This document shows, one piece after another, positions 63,850 to 64,000 of a stretch of 64,000 bases of DNA (its first letter is position 1; every line of letters starts with the position of its first letter). Source of the stretch: Paragonimus westermani (lineage: Eukaryota; Platyhelminthes; Trematoda; Plagiorchiida; Troglotrematidae); the NCBI GenBank assembly GCA_008508345.1, contig QNGE01000995.1:49400-113399 (forward strand), in the 5' to 3' direction. Below the pieces are notes generated by a model. It had not been told where the DNA came from, searched no databases, and worked only from the letters and a program-made list of their open reading frames with translations. The position numbers and the translations under genes were made by a program.

Positions 63850-64000
63850 CCGACAAGGACAAATTTTCAAGTTGACCAACACTCACATTTGATCGCAGCC
63901 TTCGCATTCAGATAGACTCTCCAACCAACCTGTTTCGAAAAGAAGCACTAGACTCGAGTTTCGCTCTCATTAGAGCTCGTCAGTAGTGCATATCCTTGCC
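63850..64000 (-). repeat. SINE-B copy cut by the window end, hammerhead intact
   Basis: The minus-strand reading holds GGCAAGGATATGCA, the ribozyme, CTTCTTTTCGAAACAGG, GGAGAGTCTATCTGAATGCG and ATCAAATGTGAGTGTTGG. The tRNA-derived head should lie just beyond 64000. Confidence 0.85.
63945..63989 (-). ncRNA. Type I hammerhead ribozyme in SINE-B (minus strand)
   Basis: Stem I GCACTA/TAGTGC is perfect, CTGACGA and GAAA are intact, stem II is GCTC/GAGC with loop TAATGA, and helix III is the palindrome CTCGAG. This is the best-preserved ribozyme in the window. Confidence 0.85.

Noticed and set aside
1..64000. Bacterial-type features: operons, ribosome binding sites, CRISPR, insertion sequences
   Set aside because: Split receptor gene with GT-AG introns, poly(A) signals and tRNA-SINEs show this is animal nuclear DNA; none of those features was seen.

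Overview
The window looks like a piece of a repeat-rich, AT-biased flatworm genome, most likely a trematode (fluke). Three things point there: one animal receptor gene with introns of 5.8 to 15 kb, short tRNA-derived retroposons that carry hammerhead ribozymes (the design known from the schistosome Sm-alpha family), and many decayed Penelope-like and RTE/CR1-like retroelements. The species cannot be fixed from the sequence alone; the large introns would suit a large-genome fluke (inference).

The only gene I can assemble with confidence is on the minus strand: the last five exons of a nicotinic acetylcholine receptor subunit, running from 49930 down to the stop codon at 5981. The exons are 49930-49821, 35266-35069, 20057-19979, 14148-13890 and 6939-5981. 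Their reading phases join without error into 534 codons. They cover the second half of the ligand-binding domain (complementary-face Trp, loop A, Cys-loop, loop B Trp, loop C Cys-Cys pair), M1, a cation-type M2, M3, a long cytoplasmic loop and M4. The first exons (signal peptide and N-terminal strands) were not found and probably lie beyond 64000 or in the 14 kb upstream of 49930.

Everything else is mobile DNA or unassigned sequence. Downstream of the gene (1-5980) are two plus-strand LINE remnants and a 137-bp perfect inverted repeat made from a Penelope-like 3' tail. The introns hold a third LINE remnant (12290-13450), a solo LTR with a 4-bp target duplication (24135-24663), Penelope-like endonuclease fragments (33598-34140, 36500-36630, 38003-38185), and three families of tRNA-derived SINEs called here A, B and C. 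Upstream of 49930 there is a Penelope-like RT plus endonuclease fragment (53980-54698), foldback hairpins, a (CAA)12 microsatellite and more SINE-B copies.

The most interesting signal is SINE-B. Three copies (29738-29782, 54992-55036, and 63945-63989 on the minus strand) keep a complete type I hammerhead core: a stem I of 6 bp, a 4-bp stem II with a 6-nt loop, the GAAA box, and a self-complementary six-base helix III with no loop room, which suggests the ribozyme works as a dimer. SINE-C keeps the same spacing in decayed form. Large parts of the introns and the flanks show nothing I can name.
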